A stretch of DNA of 64,000 nucleotides from Heterostelium album PN500. Lineage: Eukaryota > Evosea > Eumycetozoa > Acytosteliales > Acytosteliaceae. Positions 34,826-47,812 of this stretch are shown here, in pieces. Where the stretch lies: contig NW_008805071.1 of NCBI RefSeq assembly GCF_000004825.1, forward strand, positions 2,108,001 to 2,172,000, written 5' to 3'. Numbering within the stretch: the stretch's first letter is position 1; each line of letters starts with the position of its first letter. The translations under genes and the position numbers were made by a program. The notes below the pieces were generated by a model. The model saw nothing but the letters and a program-made list of their open reading frames with translations, had not been told where the DNA came from and did not search any database.

Positions 34826-37800
34826 TTTGAAATCTGTTGACGATGAGGGTTTATTGTTCATAAACCTGTGTAGTTTTTTTTAAAAAATTATAATTATTAT
34901 TTATTAATATTAAATTATATTACAATTTTATAATATTATTGTTTGTTTGTTGTTGTTGTTGTTGCTTATTATTATTAATATTTCAAGTCAAACATCAATA
35001 ACTATCTAAATCTATCTGTTAATCTTATCTAAATCTATCTATCTATTATTATTATTCTAACTCTATATTATCTATCTATCTATCTAACAATCTTATTTTA
35101 TCAAAGTCGACTTTGATGAATGAAAATATGATATTACAGGACAAACAAACAAACAAACAGGTTCAGGTCGATGTTAATGATAATTTTTTTAAAAATAAAA
35201 AAAATTTTAAAAATTAAAAAATTATTAAGGTGTGAATTGACTAACGAATTGACAAAGTAAAGCGTGTGAATTGTCTTATTTTTGTTTACAACAAACACAA
35301 CACGAAAACAAAGAAAAACAGGGAATGAATGAAAGGAAAGATAAAAGGAAACAGAGTACTGGTAATATCAACAGTACAGTAAAGTTCTTCGTTCTTTTGT
35401 TTTAATTAATTTTTTTGTACTGACTTTATAAGTGTGTTTGTTGGATTTCAATTATTATTATTATTCGGTGGAAATGTTCGACCTCTGACTTTGAGTGGAA
35501 CAAGCAAGATCTATTTTTTTTTTAATAATAATGAGAGCTTTGTACTTTATAAAAGTGTGGTGGTGTGTGGGGAGGTGTTTATTTCGAAAATGGATACCCT
35601 CTTTAAAAAAAAATTTTTTTTTTTTTTTTTTTTTAGGTTTTCAAGATATGCAAGGTGGTTGGTTGTTTATAACAATAATAATTATAAAAATACAATCTCT
35701 CGATTTTAGAGTTACAAATATGATAATTAAAAAGAGTTGTTGATTGAGAATCGATATTTTTTTTTTTTTTTGAAATGAATTCAATTGATTGGGCTATGAT
35801 ATGATTAATTAAAATTAAGAGATCCAATATCCTGTAATATTTATTACTCTCTCTCTCTCACTGGTCAATATTAATTAACCAACTGAATCAAAATTAAAAC
35901 AAATAATAATTATATTTATATATTTATAGACTCTGTATCATTATTTTAATTCCCTGGTATTGAAATTTCCAAATAGTTTTCATCCAAACTTTAAAAAAAA
36001 AATCAAAATATTTCGAAAACTGACTTTTAATTCTGTGTATCAGTCTGTTTTTTTTTTTTATCGATTTTTGCTGGTTTTGTGTTATATTAAGTCTATCTAA
36101 TCTACTATACTGTTTTGATTTGATGTTTGTTTGATTGAACTGATTGTTTTTATTGTTGGTTGTTATTTTATAGGTATCTAAATTCTTACCTCATTGTATT
36201 TATAAAAGTAGTATATAAATACTATAATTATAATATCTAGCTAGAAAATAATAATTATTAATGATAAATATATACTACTAAATATATAATATAATGATAT
36301 ATCTTTATTTATTACAATAAAGTACAATGAAAATAATGAAAAGTAAATAGAGAATTGAAAAAACCTATCTAATTATTTTTAAAGTACTATTATTATTATT
36401 TCAATAAAATAACTGAAAAAAAAAAAAAAAAAAAAAAGAATATTTGAATTGAAGTTTTTGTGAGTGTTGGTTTTAAGGGGGTGGTGAGGACTTTGGTCTT
36501 GCATGTTAGATGCACTGCAGTTTGTGAAGAGCCCGCCTATGAGTGTGAGGTGCACCACCACATGAAAGAGCTCAAAAAACAAAAATAAAAAACAATTTCA
36601 AAAACAAAAAAATTAAAAATAAAAATAATTTTTTCAAAAACAGAGTTTTGACCAAAGACTTTGTATGGCATGTCGTTTTTTTCGTTAGAATTTTCTTCAC
36701 CCACCCAATTATCAATTGATTCACACAACACAGTTTACCATCCACAATAATTGAAGTTAACTGATTAACATAAAACTCATTTTATTTTGTTTAGACTCTC
36801 ATTATGCTCAGATTTTTTTCAAAAGTCTTGCTTGATATTAAAAACGATATTTATTTTAAATATTTAAGTGGTCTATGATATCATTTATTTGCAACGTTTT
36901 ATATGTTCACGAAATTAATGGACTAACTAACCATTCACAAATAAAGAGATTTTAAATCATTAATTACTATTCATATGAGAGATATATTAATTAAATAGAT
37001 AATAGTATTTTAATTTCAATTTTGGATAAACATGATTTACAAATATCTATTTTTATTTTATTCTACGGCTACCAGATACTAGATATTTTTGAAAAAGAGA
37101 ATGCTTCAATTATAAATGGGCCAAATACTTTATCATCTGGGGTGGGTGTAACAGTAAACTTAACGAGAAAGAAGTAAGCAATTAATTGGTGATTGCCCAA
37201 TCAACAAAATTCCGGTTACCAACAAAAAGTTTGCAAAAAAAATATCTAAATATCTAATTTATGTAGTTGATTGAATTAAAGTAGTATTATTATTACTTTT
37301 TTATTTAATTACTTTATTTTTTAGCTGGATAAGAACATCCAAACAAGAGATTTTAGCTTAAATATATGATATTTTTAGATAAATAAACATTAATACAATA
37401 TGAATATATATAAAATCAATATATTTATAAAGAGAGACAAAAACAAACATTATTTTAAAAAGTTAACTTTTCTATAATTTGTATTATTATTATTATTTAT
37501 GTTTGTAATAAGTCTTTGTTCTTTAATTTTTATGCTTCTTTTTCTTCATGAAAACGGGCATTTATTTTTGAATGAATTTTTTTTAAAATTTAAATTTTCA
37601 TTGTTTTGGGAGTGTGTTTAGTGATCAGCAGAAACTCCACTCGAAACTAAGTAATTTTTCATAATTTATATTGTTGATCAATAATATCACACCTAACACA
37701 ATCAGTATCAATTCAATTTAAGATATAATATTATATATTTAATCGTAGATTAGCAATAGATCTGATTTACTAGTGATTTTATTTATTGAAAATCTAAATT

Positions 37801-37884
37801 GTATAATAGAAAGATAGAAAGTTAGAATATATAGTTTTGTGTTAGCTTTGATTCTATAAAGACAGAGTTGATAATAAAGTAATC
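34826..37884. other. 3 kb divergent intergenic region
   Basis: Lies between the giant gene (minus) and ndufv1 (plus), so it must hold both promoters, and is by far the longest gap in the window. It contains TATC/ATCT and CAAA micro-repeats (34985-35160), poly-T near 35611-35633, and one G+C-rich island at about 36455-36570 with local hairpins (GCAT-GTTAG-ATGC, and GGTGGTG pairing with CACCACC about 70 bases on). The island is unlike its surroundings but gives no convincing protein on either strand. No gene is called. Confidence 0.5.
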
Positions 37885-39959
37885 ATGTTATCGACTTCAT
37901 CAACAACCTTAAAGAATGTTTGTAAATTAGTATCAAGTAACAATGGTAATAGATCGTTTCCGATAAAATCAAAATCAAATCAATCATTCAATCAATCAAT
38001 AAATCGATAATTCGATAACTCGATAACTCGATCTATCAGTAAATCTATCAACAATATGCTATTATAGCAATATTATTTATAATAATATTGTTATAATATA
38101 TAATGGATTACATTATACAATAGTATTATAATGAACATAATAATATTAGATGTTATAATAGTAATAGAAACTACATGTAAATTCATGAATCTACATAATA
38201 ATTGTTGTTTTATGAAAAAGTGTTCATATAGATTATTATTATTATTGACTCTGATGATAGATATATCAATAATATAATTTAATATAAAAGTAAAAGTAAG
38301 AAATATAATACTAATTGTTGTTTATTTTTTAGTAGTAGTTGGTAGTGCATTGGTTAATTATACAACAGCAGCAGCAGGTGGACCAACTCCACAACAACAA
38401 GTTCAAAATGCATCAATTAAAACATATGGTGGATTGAAAGATCAAGATCGTATCTTTACAAATCTCTATGGTGAGCACGACGTCTATTTGAAAGGTGCTG
38501 AGAAAAGAGTAAGTTAAAAAATCAATCAAATTAGAATTAAAAAGAAATATGAAATTAATAAATTGATTGATTATTATTATATTTTTTTTAGGGAGATTGG
38601 TATAGAACAAAAGATATTATAGGTAAAGGTAAAGATTGGATTTTGAAAGAGATGATGGCATCTGGTCTTAGAGGTCGTGGTGGTGCAGGTTTCCCATCGG
38701 GTTTGAAGTGGTCTTTTATGCCAAAGCAATCGACTGGTCGTCCACAATACCTGGTGATCAACGCTGACGAGGGTGAGCCTGGTACCTGTAAAGATCGTGA
38801 GATCATGCGTCACGACCCACACAAGTTGATCGAGGGTTGTTTGATTGCTGGTTTCGCCATGCGTGCATGCGCCGCCTATATCTATATCCGTGGTGAGTTC
38901 CATCACGAAGCCAAGGTCCTCGAGAAGGCCATCGACGAGGCCTACAAGGCCGGCTACCTCGGGGCCAACGCCTGTGGAACTGGCTACCACTTTGATGTCT
39001 ACGTGCATCGTGGTGCCGGTGCCTACATCTGTGGTGAGGAGACCGCGCTGATCGAGTCGCTCGAGGGCAAACAAGGAAAGCCACGTTTAAAGCCACCCTT
39101 CCCAGCGATGTCCGGTCTCTACGGTTGTCCAACCACCGTCACCAACGTCGAGACAGTCGCCGTTGCACCGACCATCTTGAGACGTGGTGGTTCGTGGTTC
39201 GCCGGTTTCGGTCGTCCAAAGAACAGCGGAACCAAGCTCTACTGTATCTCAGGTCACGTCAACAACCCATGCACCGTCGAGGAGGAAATGTCGATTCCAT
39301 TGCGTGAGTTGATCGACAAGCACTGCGGTGGTGTCATCGGAGGTTGGGACAACTTGCTCGGTGTCATTCCAGGTGGAAGTTCCGTCCCTGTCATTCCAAA
39401 GGACATCTGTGACGACGTTCTCATGGATTTCGACGATTTGAGACGTGTTCGTTCCGGTCTTGGAACTGCCGCCGTCATCGTCATGGACAAGTCGACCGAC
39501 ATTATCGCTGCTATCGCACGTCTCTCGAAATTCTATAAGCACGAATCGTGTGGACAATGTTCACCATGTCGTGAAGGTACCGGTTGGCTATGGGATATCA
39601 CCGAACGTCTCGTAACTGGTGACGCTAAGCTCGATGAAGTAGATATGCTTGAAGAAATCTCACGTCAAATTGAAGGTAACATTATCACTTAATATAAGAT
39701 TTATATGAATTTTGAATAATTATTTTCTGACACATTCTCATTATAGGTCACACCATTTGTGCACTCGGAGATGCTGCTGCTTGGCCTGTACAGGTAATTA
39801 TCAATCAAAAAACCACCATAACTTTTCAAATTTTCATTTTTTCATAATATTAACTTTTTTTTTTTAAACATATTACAGGGTTTGATTAGACATTATCGTC
39901 CAGAGATTGAACAACGTATCCAAGACTTCCAAGCAAATAAGAAACAATCACCATTCTAA
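37885..39959 (+). CDS. ndufv1: NADH dehydrogenase flavoprotein 1 (complex I 51 kDa subunit)
   Basis: Binds NADH, FMN and one 4Fe-4S cluster at the tip of the mitochondrial complex I arm. Five exons: 37885-37945, 38333-38508, 38592-39675, 39747-39793 and 39879-39959; 482 residues with consistent phases. The first ~40 residues ([20 protein letters not shown], then [13 protein letters not shown]) look like a mitochondrial presequence. Seen motifs: FMN/NADH glycine loop [47 protein letters not shown], and the cluster-binding [14 protein letters not shown], with the fourth Cys in [14 protein letters not shown] (exon 4). Intron 1 is long for this window (387 bp). The central exon is much richer in G+C than the rest, as expected for a highly expressed gene. 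Confidence 0.97.
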
Positions 39960-40839
39960 ACTACACATATAATATTATCAAATCATTTTAAAAATCAAAC
40001 TTTATATACAAAATACCATACAAACATAATAAATTCTTGAAATTTTAAAAACTTAATTACTTTATTATAACAAAAAAAAAAAACCCCTATTAATTGATTC
40101 ATTTCATTTTTGATTGGTATTTTGTGATTTCTCGAATTTGGAAGTATTTATAGTTTTAATAAATCAAATATTTTTTACTTAATAGGAAATTACCTTGTAA
40201 AAAATAGGTTTTAAAAAGTGATTGATAATATCTTCTTTAGAATGTGACGATAAATACCAATTTACTAGTAAAGTTTTTGAGGTGATTCCTTTCTAACCAA
40301 ATCTAGGATTTCATCCTATTTCAGAAATTTCATGAATCGAATCTTAAGAGTTGATTGTGTTGAAATGAATATGAACTTTGACGTTGATATTTTTATTATA
40401 GCACCATTAATGTTTTTTTATAAGCAAATCTATTTTTATGAATCGTTATCAAACTAACTTTACAACTTTTAATGTTTCTATGTTCCCCATCACTCAATCA
40501 TATATGATTCAAAATTAGAATCCTCTTTCCCAGATTTCCTATTTGGAATTGTTTTTTTACTTTTATAAGCAAAATCTGTATATTGATTAATAAATTACTT
40601 TATCTATTTTGAAAATGAATGACATAATAATTTAGTATTTATTTCTAAACTCACAAATTTTCATCAATGAAAAAATAAACCCGAAATTTTGCAAAGAGTC
40701 TTCCAGATATTTTATTTTTATTGTAACCCCAAAAGATTGGCAAATGATCAAAATATTCTTATAAAATGCTGTTTATTTTTAAATTTCTATTTATATCAAT
40801 GTTCAATACAAATAATCAGAATAATAATAATAAATATAA
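39960..40839. other. Intergenic, A+T rich
   Basis: 880 bp between the 3' end of ndufv1 and the ABCG gene. The promoter of the ABCG gene should be in the right half. No coding region or RNA gene is visible. Confidence 0.5.
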
Positions 40840-43026
40840 ATGGAAATTGAAATGAATGAGAATAGTGATCATCACGATCCTATTGGTAAAACGATTGGTA
40901 CTAATGAATCGACCAACTTTGCAAATCGAATCGATTATACCTTTAAATCAATCAACCACTACGTAAATGTGGTCGAGAAACGTGAAGGTAAAAATGTAAA
41001 GACCACCAAACAGATCTTACATGATATCAATGGAACAGTGAAGGCAGGTGAGATGCTTGCAATTATGGGTCCTTCAGGAGGTATGTAAACTCAATTTCAA
41101 AAAAAAGTATTCTTATCATTTCACTCTAAACAAACTCAATTATATTTAATAATAGCTGGTAAGACAACACTTTTGGATATCTTGGCTCATAGATTGGTAA
41201 TCAACGGAACCGGAAAATTAATGATGAATTCCACTGCCACTCCTTACAAGGTATTCAAAAAGTTGAGTGGTTATGTCACACAATCTGATACTCTCACAGC
41301 CGCCATGACCGTTAGAGAAACACTAAGTTTCTATGCTCAACTTAAAATGTCAAGAGATATCTGTATGTATTTGTTTTTCTTTGTTTTAGTAATGATTTGA
41401 AATTAATTTGAAAAGATAAACTATAGCATATGAAGATAAAATGAAAAAGGTTGAAAGTGTTATTAGTGAAATGGGTTTGAAAAGATGTGCCAACACTCTG
41501 GTCGGAAATGATAAAATCCGTGGAATTTCAGGTGGTGAAAGAAGAAGAGTAACCATCGCTATTGAGTTGCTTACTGGTCCAAGTGTTTTGTTCCTCGATG
41601 AACCGACGTCGGGTTTGGATGCCTCTACTTCCTACAGTGTCATCAAAGCCATTAGAAAGCTTGCCAATTCCGGTAGAACTGTTATCTGTACTATCCATCA
41701 ACCTAGATTGAATATCTACGAGCTTTTCGACAAACTATTGTTGTTGGGAGAAGGTGCCACCATCTACAATGGCGATGCTAGAACCGCTGTTAATTACTTT
41801 AACGAACTCGGTTATGAATGTAATGCAAAAACCAATCCTGCAGACTTTTTCATGGATTTAATCAATACACAAATTGAGGATGACGACGAAGATGATACTA
41901 TTTCCAATATGGAAAGTAATAGTCAGAGAGCAAAGAAATTAACACCGGAGGAGATTATCAGACTTAAGAAAGTTTATTCAGAGAGTGCTGATTGTCAACA
42001 CTTGAAACAGTCAATCGAAGAATTGGAGAGACATCCTCAGAAGGAGATCACCTACACCAAAACCAAGAAAGCAACTATGTTTGAACAATACAAGTTATTA
42101 ATGGTTAGAGAGTTGTTAAACCTCAAACGTAATCCAATGTCTCAGAGAATTCAGATCATGTCGTCTATCTTCCAAGGTTTACTCTGTGGATTGGTGTATT
42201 ATCAATTGGGAAACGGTCAAACATCGATCCAATCTAGAACTGGTGTTTTAGCATTCGTTATTATGGGTATAGGTTTTCCATCTGTTATGCTAACTGTTCA
42301 AGTTTGTAAGTATTTAATACAAGTAATTATTAATCAAAATATCATTTACTTATAAATATTATTTTAAAGTTCCAGAAATTATTTCAATTTTCTTAAAAGA
42401 TAGAGCATCTGGTGTTTATTCAACTTTACCTTTCTTTTTAGTCGAAATCAACACTCGATTGTCTGGTTGGTATGTTCTCTGCAATAATAATGGGTACTAT
42501 GGTTTATTGGATGTCGAACCAGAGAATCTATCCATTCTATGCGGCTGCACCATTCTTTAAATTCCTTTTGATTCTTGTCATGGTCAGTCAAGTCGCTCTT
42601 TCAATGGGAGTATTGATTAGTAGTTCCGTACCGAATGTTGCTGTTGGAACGTCGTTGGCACCTCCATTCATTATCTTGTTCTTCTTGTTCAGTGGATTCT
42701 TTATTAATTTAAACGATGTACCAAGAGGATGGATCTTTATGCCTTACCTATCGTTCTTCAAGTATGTCATTGAAGCAGCGGTTGTCAATGCTTTCACAGG
42801 AATCGAATTCAGCTGCCATGATAATGAGAGAATTGGAGGTCGTTGCCCAACTCAAACCGGTGAGCAGGTCATCGCAAGAATGGACTATGACATCAACAGT
42901 TACTGGAGAAATGTATGGATTTTAGTTTTATTTATTGTAGGATTCCGTTGTTTAGCATATGGAGTTCTTTCATTTAAGAGTCGTCCAATTAAATTTAAAA
43001 CAAAAAAAGCACAAATCAATAATTAA
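40840..43026 (+). CDS. ABCG-family half transporter, one-base frame break
   Basis: An ATP-driven exporter of the White/ABCG type: nucleotide-binding domain first, then six membrane helices. Four exons: 40840-41080, 41156-41362, 41427-42305 and 42370-43026, about 660 residues. Walker A (GPSGGAGKTT) is split by intron 1. Signature ISGGERRRV, Walker B VLFLDEPTSGLD and H-loop CTIHQP are intact. Exon 4 begins FPEIISIFLKDRASGVYSTL in one frame and must change to the next to give SKSTLDCLVG and IIMGTMVYWMSNQRI. Removing the G at 42441 restores the frame and the expected spacing (LPFFLSKST). No intron can explain it. It is either a sequence error or a true lesion in a membrane helix; the rest of the protein is fully conserved. 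The membrane part ends with the usual large extracellular loop (CHDNERIGGRCP) and last helix. Confidence 0.9.
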
Positions 43027-43091
43027 ATAAATAATTGATAACTCTGTGATTATCTCTTAATTATAATAATCTTTGTCAGTTTTTATTATTA

Positions 43092-45129
43092 TTAATTTGC
43101 TTTTCTCTTTTTGATTAAACCTTGTCTGGCCAACATTTCATAGGTCTTCTTATTCATAACCTCACCATTTTCATCTTCGTACTCTTCGTCTTTGTCAGAT
43201 TTGAATGAAACTGATGCATTGATTTCCTTGATCTTCTTGTTCAACTCCATAGCATCCTTAATCTTTGTAATATGGTGGAAATGAAGTGTATTTGGAATAC
43301 CAATACACGACATACCATATGAATGTCTTGGTTCCTAATAGTTTATGAATAGATCAAAAGTTTGTTTGTTTGTTAGTTAGTTAATTAGTTCTCTTAATAT
43401 TTAATTAACTATTGATATTAATATTGTGAATTACTTACTTGGAAATGTTTTTCGTATGCTTTTCTTCCCCAGTATGATTGATTACCACATATCTCACATT
43501 TATATTCAACACCGAGTTCATGGAACTTGTAGACCCAATATGGAATCGGCTTACCACTCCAATCTACTGGATAGTTTGCAATTCTAAGTTTGATTGGTTC
43601 ATCATCAATCTCGATATCATCGATTTCATTTTCAATTGTATTCATATCATCCTAGTAGTAGTAGTAATAATAATATTAGTTAATATTCATATTTTAAAAA
43701 TAGGTATCTTTTTTTTAAAAACAAAGATACTTACTTCAATTTCCTTAATACTTCTAGATTGTTTCTTAATGACACTTTCTTTGGTTTCTTGTACTTGATC
43801 ATCGAGTAACTCACCTAGTTTTGATATTTGGTATTCCAAGAGTGAAGTTGGTTTTCTTGATTTATGATTGAATGCCACCATGTCGATGACCAATCCTCCG
43901 TTCTCTGATTGACTCTTTTGTAATAGTTCCTCCAACTTGATATGTTTCTTTCCTTTCAGATGACCATTATATACATTTTCCGATGCAAATAGTTTTTTAC
44001 ATGCTTTACAATAGAGTGGTGATGACGTATCATCTGTTGTTGCTGTTGCTGTTGCTGTTGCTGCTGTTGTTGTTTCTTTAGTATCCATTGATTCATCAGC
44101 TGTAGTTTCCTCATTTTTGTTATCATTATTATTACTATTATTATTGTTGTTGTTGTTATGACCGTTTGAATCACTCTTATTATTATTATTATTATCAGCA
44201 CTTGGATCAAACTCTTTATTATTCCATTTATCTTCAAATTCCTTCTCGTTTGATTCATTCATTGATTTCATATCAAACATTGGTTGTGATCTCTCCATAA
44301 ACGATGCTAAATACTGATACAGTTTATCTAAATATCTAAAATAGATAACATTCATTATATAATAGTAACAATTAGTAATCTGTTGTTTGAGATTTATTGA
44401 ATCTATTCTATTCTAAACTTAATTTATAATTTACATACTGTTTATATTTAGCATTCTTAAATCTAGAGATATCGTTATAATTGAATTTGCTAAACAATGA
44501 TAGATAGGTGATATAATCGATATTCTTTTGAACGAATGGCAAGTTCAAATATAATTCAAACATTTCATTTAAATCTAAAAATCTACCGTATGCTTCATTA
44601 CCAGAGAATGAAAGTGTTGCTATAATATCGATAATAGATAATCACATATTATAAAAGTTAGAAGTTAGTAAATATTTAATAACTCTTATTAAATTGTTAT
44701 CATACGTGTATAATTTAAAACGGAACCTATTCTCTCTATTTCTAGAGTAGGATACTTTCTATGATAGTCTTTCAACTCTCTTAGTTTATCATAAAAGTTA
44801 CTAAAGATAGCAGGGCCTTGACCTGAAATCGCTGATAGATCTGCTTTTCTTTGACTAAATTGTTATATATATTTTTAGAATTATTAATGATCATTCAATT
44901 TGTTATGTATATCGATATAACTAACTTACCCATCTTCATCTTGATATATCTTTTTCAAATCGTTGGCACATTTTATCGATTGTTCCAAGTAGTGATTAAC
45001 ACAGTGACTCTGGATTACACTGTCTTTTTGAGTCTTTGGTTCCTCTGATTGTTCAGCGACAATCATCAATTCATATCTCTCTATAGATTCATGAAGTTCT
45101 CTTGTTCTCTCCAACAGTGTTGATGACAT
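43092..45129 (-). CDS. sf3a3: Splicing factor 3A subunit 3 (SF3a60/Prp9)
   Basis: Part of the SF3a complex of the U2 snRNP, needed for branch-site recognition. Six exons: 45129-44930, 44854-44706, 44619-44439, 44335-43735, 43651-43439 and 43334-43092, with agreeing phases; 528 residues, near the animal length of about 500. Landmarks: N-terminal LLERTRELHESIERYE, AISGQGPAIFSNFYDKLREL, FLDLNEMF, YITYLSLFSKF, a first C2H2 finger (YCKACKKLFASENVYNGHL), and the C-terminal block DWSGKPIPYWVYKFHELGVE, CEICGNQSYWGRKAYEKHF, RHSYGMSCIGIPNT and NKKTYEMLARQGL. An Asn- and Thr-rich insert in exon 4 is typical of dictyostelids. It ends 65 bp from the ABCG gene on the opposite strand. Confidence 0.95.
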
Positions 45130-45400
45130 CTGATAATGATATTGCTATAACAATCTAAATATATTATAAAAACTTAACTAATCGGTGATTAATTATTGTT
45201 GTTCTAAATTAAAAACATCTCATTTTCAAAAACCATTGACGAAATTACAATAAATTGGTATATTATAATTTTATTAATATAAATAAAAGTACAAAATGAA
45301 TCAAATTATTTTAAAGACACACATTAAAAGTAGGTCAAAAAAAAAACAATCAATACAAAAAAAAATCAAATACTTAAAAATAAAAATTGAAAACATGACA

Positions 45401-45473
45401 GGGCTTGTAGCTCAGATGGTAGAGCGCTCGCTTAGCATGCGAGAGGTAAAGGGATCGATACCCTTCTAGTCCA
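45401..45473 (+). tRNA. tRNA-Ala (AGC)
   Basis: 73 bases fold as a full cloverleaf: acceptor GGGCTTG/CTAGTCC, D stem GCTC/GAGC, anticodon stem CTCGC/GCGAG with loop TTAGCAT (anticodon AGC), variable loop AGGTA, T stem AAGGG/CCCTT with loop ATCGATA, and discriminator A. The third acceptor pair is G3-U70, the identity element of alanine tRNAs. The sixth acceptor pair is a U-U mismatch. There is no intron. Confidence 0.95.
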
Positions 45474-45572
45474 TATAAAATCCCTTTCCTTGAAAAGGGG
45501 CAGGATGCGCGCATATTTTCAAACAAAGATTGTTGAAGGTGTCTCCAAAGATTGTTTAAATTTCCAAACAAA

Positions 45573-47117
45573 AATTTTTTGATGTGTTCTATGTGCACAC
45601 CAAAACACACAGGTCATTCTTTCGATCATATCAATAATATTAAATTAGATTTTAATCACTCTGATAATAATAACGAAATAGATAATGACAATGAAATAAA
45701 TAATAATAATAATGATACATGTAGTATTGGTTATTAATAGAATTAAAGATATTCAAACAAATATTCAAACAACATGCGATTCTTTGAAATTAAAAGTTGT
45801 GGAATATAAACAATTACAACAAACAGAACAAGAGATCGAAAGTAAATTCAAAGAGTTACATGAATTCCTTGTTGTTGAAGAACATAGATTAAAGATTCCA
45901 ATCATCGATAGTAAACAACAATTAGAACAACAAATCGATAAACAAGTCATGACTTGTACAAAATAATGAAATCATTGAATTCAATCAATAATATCATTAA
46001 ATCAAATTATAATGATAACAATGATCAATCTGATTCACAATCAATAATATAAACAGATACAACAGATAACTACCAAATAACAACAATAATTCGATCGATT
46101 TCACAATGTTCGGATCACAATGAATTCATTTCATCAAACAATAATATATTGTTCTATTTCGATGATCTAAACAACAATGATGATCATTCACTTTTAGATA
46201 AAATACTTGAACACAACAAAACTATTAAATTATATAATTTTGATGATCAACAATCAACATCACAACAATATCATTTAACTTTCAAAAACGAAACAAATCA
46301 ATCAAATCAAGAATCAAATTCAATCATCATTTGTCCAATGTATCTCATCAGCACAAACAATCCTATATATTCTCAACTGATAGAAATAATAAAATATCAA
46401 TCATCAATATTACAGATCGAAACAACATTCATTTCGAACACTACAATATAATAGGTAAAACAATGGATCTTTATTATCATATTTACAACTCAATTGTCAA
46501 AGTTGGTGACTATATGTTTGGTGGTAATACAGACCAATTAACCAAATATTCCTAGTATTCAATCAGCACGAAAACATTTGTAATCAATGAAATGATTGGT
46601 GTTGATGAATATTCTTTCATGTCAGCTTGTTATGATAGTCAAGATCATATCTATTTATTTGATGGGCATGGAAAAAATAGAGTTTATATCTACCGATACA
46701 ATATCAACAATTCCACATTCGAAAGATACACAACAATAGATATCACCACTTATTCCCACCATATTACATTCCTCCTCAAAGGTTATTTCTATAGTTTCAC
46801 ACCAGAAACAAAAAAGATTGTAAAGTTTGATATAAACAGCAAGACAACAGTTAGTTTGCCAATTTAAATTCCCAATTACTTTACAAGAGGAGCATGTACA
46901 GATGGCAATGGCAATTTCTATATTCAATCGGAATTGGGATTACATCGAATCAATGTTGAAACCAAATAATTTATCATCAGTTTATTTACTCAATTCAAGG
47001 AAAAGATAGAAATTTCATTTATTCGATAGAAAACAACAAGAATTGACTCCCATTTGTTGTTTTCTCGATGATCAATCTAACAGATCTTCATGTGCCAACA
47101 TATTGTATAATAAATAA
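45573..47117 (+). pseudogene. B-box protein pseudogene
   Basis: Begins abruptly about 100 bp after the tRNA-Ala, inside the B-box (LMCSMCTPKHTGHSFDHI from Met at about 45570). It can be followed through the coiled coil (FKELHEFLVVEEHRLKIPII), the Asn-rich middle and the C-terminal repeats (HITFLLKGYFYSF) to a stop at 47115-47117. It is closest to the gene at 62385-64000 on the other strand. The first zinc ligands are missing, and there are at least six frame changes or stops between 45735 and 46975, plus short deletions near the 3' end (45 or so residues lost around 46960-46980). Not functional as a whole. Confidence 0.85.
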
Positions 47118-47295
47118 ATAATATTTCATTACTCTTAGCTTATTTACTTGTTGTATTACTATTATTTCACTCTAACTATCATCATCTATGTCTATGAATG
47201 AAAATTTATAAATTTCACATCCAACACTTTAATTAAATAGGCTGACTATTAAAATTAAACAGATTTTTAGATTTTGTTCATGTTTACTAAAACAT

Positions 47296-47510
47296 TCGAA
47301 TTCATTTTTTATGATTGTAATGTTTTAATCAACATAGACTTCATTTACTCGATCATATCGATGGAATAAAATCGGGAATACCAGATTTTATCAGGTTTCA
47401 ATATTGAAACCCACGAATTTAAACAATTCAATAGATTGAATCAATATTACAAAATGACCAAGCTGATAGAATAAATTGTGGACATCATATATTTCAAAAG
47501 TAGGCTTATC
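47296..47510 (+). pseudogene. Short, internally deleted B-box gene fragment
   Basis: About 215 bp that align with the two ends of the gene at 47813-49528: the B-box region (ATGATTGTAATGTTTTAATC, then CATAGACTTCATTTACTCGA and GGAATAAAATCGG) runs directly into the 3' coding end (GAAACCCACGAATTTAAACA, AAATGACCAAGCTGATAGA, GGACATCATATATTTC). About 1.4 kb is missing between. A small gap also removes the zinc ligands after CNVL. It sits 300 bp upstream of its intact relative, so it looks like the leftover of unequal recombination within the array. Confidence 0.8.
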
Positions 47511-47812
47511 ATATCTTTAAACAATTCAACACAATGCTATTAATAAAATTAAAAAAAAGGAAATTGGTTCCGCTTATCTTGTTTTGAAACATTTAAACCT
47601 GTTGATATTTTTACAAAAAAAAGATTTTATCCGCTACTGATTGGCTGTGGGTTACATCTAAGTTTATTTTTTTTTTGAACTTAAATGATCATTTTAAAAA
47701 AAAAAACATGAATCCTTTTTGATAGAGCATAAGATTCATTTGTAATAAAAAAGTAACATCTTGATTTTTATTATTATCATTTCATAGTTAGTTTAAAAAT
47801 AAACAAGTAAAA

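Noticed and set aside
42306-42369. A second short intron to explain the ABCG frame change
   Set aside because: The real intron ends at 42369 and exon 4 continues its homology for 23 residues before the shift; the distance between homologous frames is one base, which no intron can supply.
45480-45572. GGGGCAGGATGCGCGC stretch between tRNA-Ala and the B-box pseudogene as a mobile-element end
   Set aside because: Too short and without any coding or repeat partner in the window to support an element.
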